Origin: a virus
Reading direction: 5' to 3' (one strand)
DNA: 58,119 nt
IMG/VR virus record: IMGVR_UViG_3300035670_000245
Coordinates: 1 to 58,119 of that record
Of the stretch, positions 58,008 to 58,119 are shown one piece after another. The stretch's first letter is position 1. Every line of letters begins with the position of its first letter. The translations under genes and the position numbers were made by a program. A model generated the notes under the pieces. The model did not search any database, was not told where the DNA came from, and saw only the letters and a list, made by a program, of their open reading frames with translations.

Positions 58008-58119
58008 AAATTGAAAATGAGATCAATCGCCGCTACTTTCGCCTTGTTTTTCATCCTCATGGCTTTGCCATGCTTTGCCATTGCAGCAGTACTGCCTTTC
58101 GGCAGTGCTGAGTCATTGT
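57993..58119. repeat. Right copy of 127-bp terminal direct repeat
   Basis: Identical to the first 127 bases; see the left copy. It contains the duplicated start of the first gene (58,017 onward). Confidence 0.93.

Overview
The window is a complete or near-complete double-stranded DNA phage genome, assembled as a closed circle. The first 127 bases are repeated exactly as the last 127, so the unique length is 57,992 bp. I see no bacterial flank, rRNA, tRNA or CRISPR. The gene set suggests a podovirus (short tail) with a T7-like replication module but no phage RNA polymerase. It has a split primase/helicase, a PolA with a DnaJ-type zinc insert, ThyX, endonuclease I, a Fe-S exonuclease, a class II ribonucleotide reductase and T7-like tail tube proteins. 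The zinc insert between the exonuclease and polymerase domains is the published hallmark of the HMO-2011 group of abundant aquatic podoviruses, to which this phage probably belongs. Several accessory families (BPSL0761-like, EPVAW/KREWVGL modules) recall phages and prophages of Burkholderiales, so a freshwater beta- or alphaproteobacterial host is a guess.

Layout. Two arms diverge from a control region of about 1 kb (56,924-57,992) that runs across the contig ends, and converge near 23.55 kb. The left arm (+ strand, 25-23,547) starts with small early genes, many of them short membrane or cysteine-rich proteins. It continues with a tyrosine recombinase (7.7-8.6 kb), a block of modular accessory genes (8.7-10.6 kb), and nucleotide metabolism and replication genes (thyX, primase, helicase, polA, SSB, exonuclease, endonuclease I; 10.6-18.2 kb). 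It ends with an nrdJ-like reductase split by a group I intron that carries an HNH endonuclease. The right arm (- strand, 56,923 down to 23,601) is the late operon: small lysine-rich proteins, TerS, TerL, portal, scaffold, major capsid protein, an inserted ParB-like/CMP-sugar synthetase pair, tail tube A and B, tail fibre, a beta-propeller protein, a holin-like protein, a GH24 endolysin, and large internal virion (ejection) proteins. Two near-consensus sigma-70 promoters with a shared core drive this arm, one at its head and one just upstream of the capsid gene.

The most unusual part is the control region and the first 1.4 kb of the left arm. It is packed with more than 25 short perfect DNA/RNA hairpins, many with GAA or TTC triplet loops, and they continue through an open reading frame. 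It also holds a stem-loop of about 98 nt that buries the ribosome binding site of the first gene, a second homologous stem-loop at 2.5 kb whose stems differ by compensatory changes, and a 16-bp palindrome repeated in front of several genes. Upstream lie three iterons about 30 bp apart, a four-run G-quadruplex motif and an AT-rich stretch, which together look like a replication origin. I propose this as the candidate novel system: a structured nucleic-acid control region of unknown mechanism.
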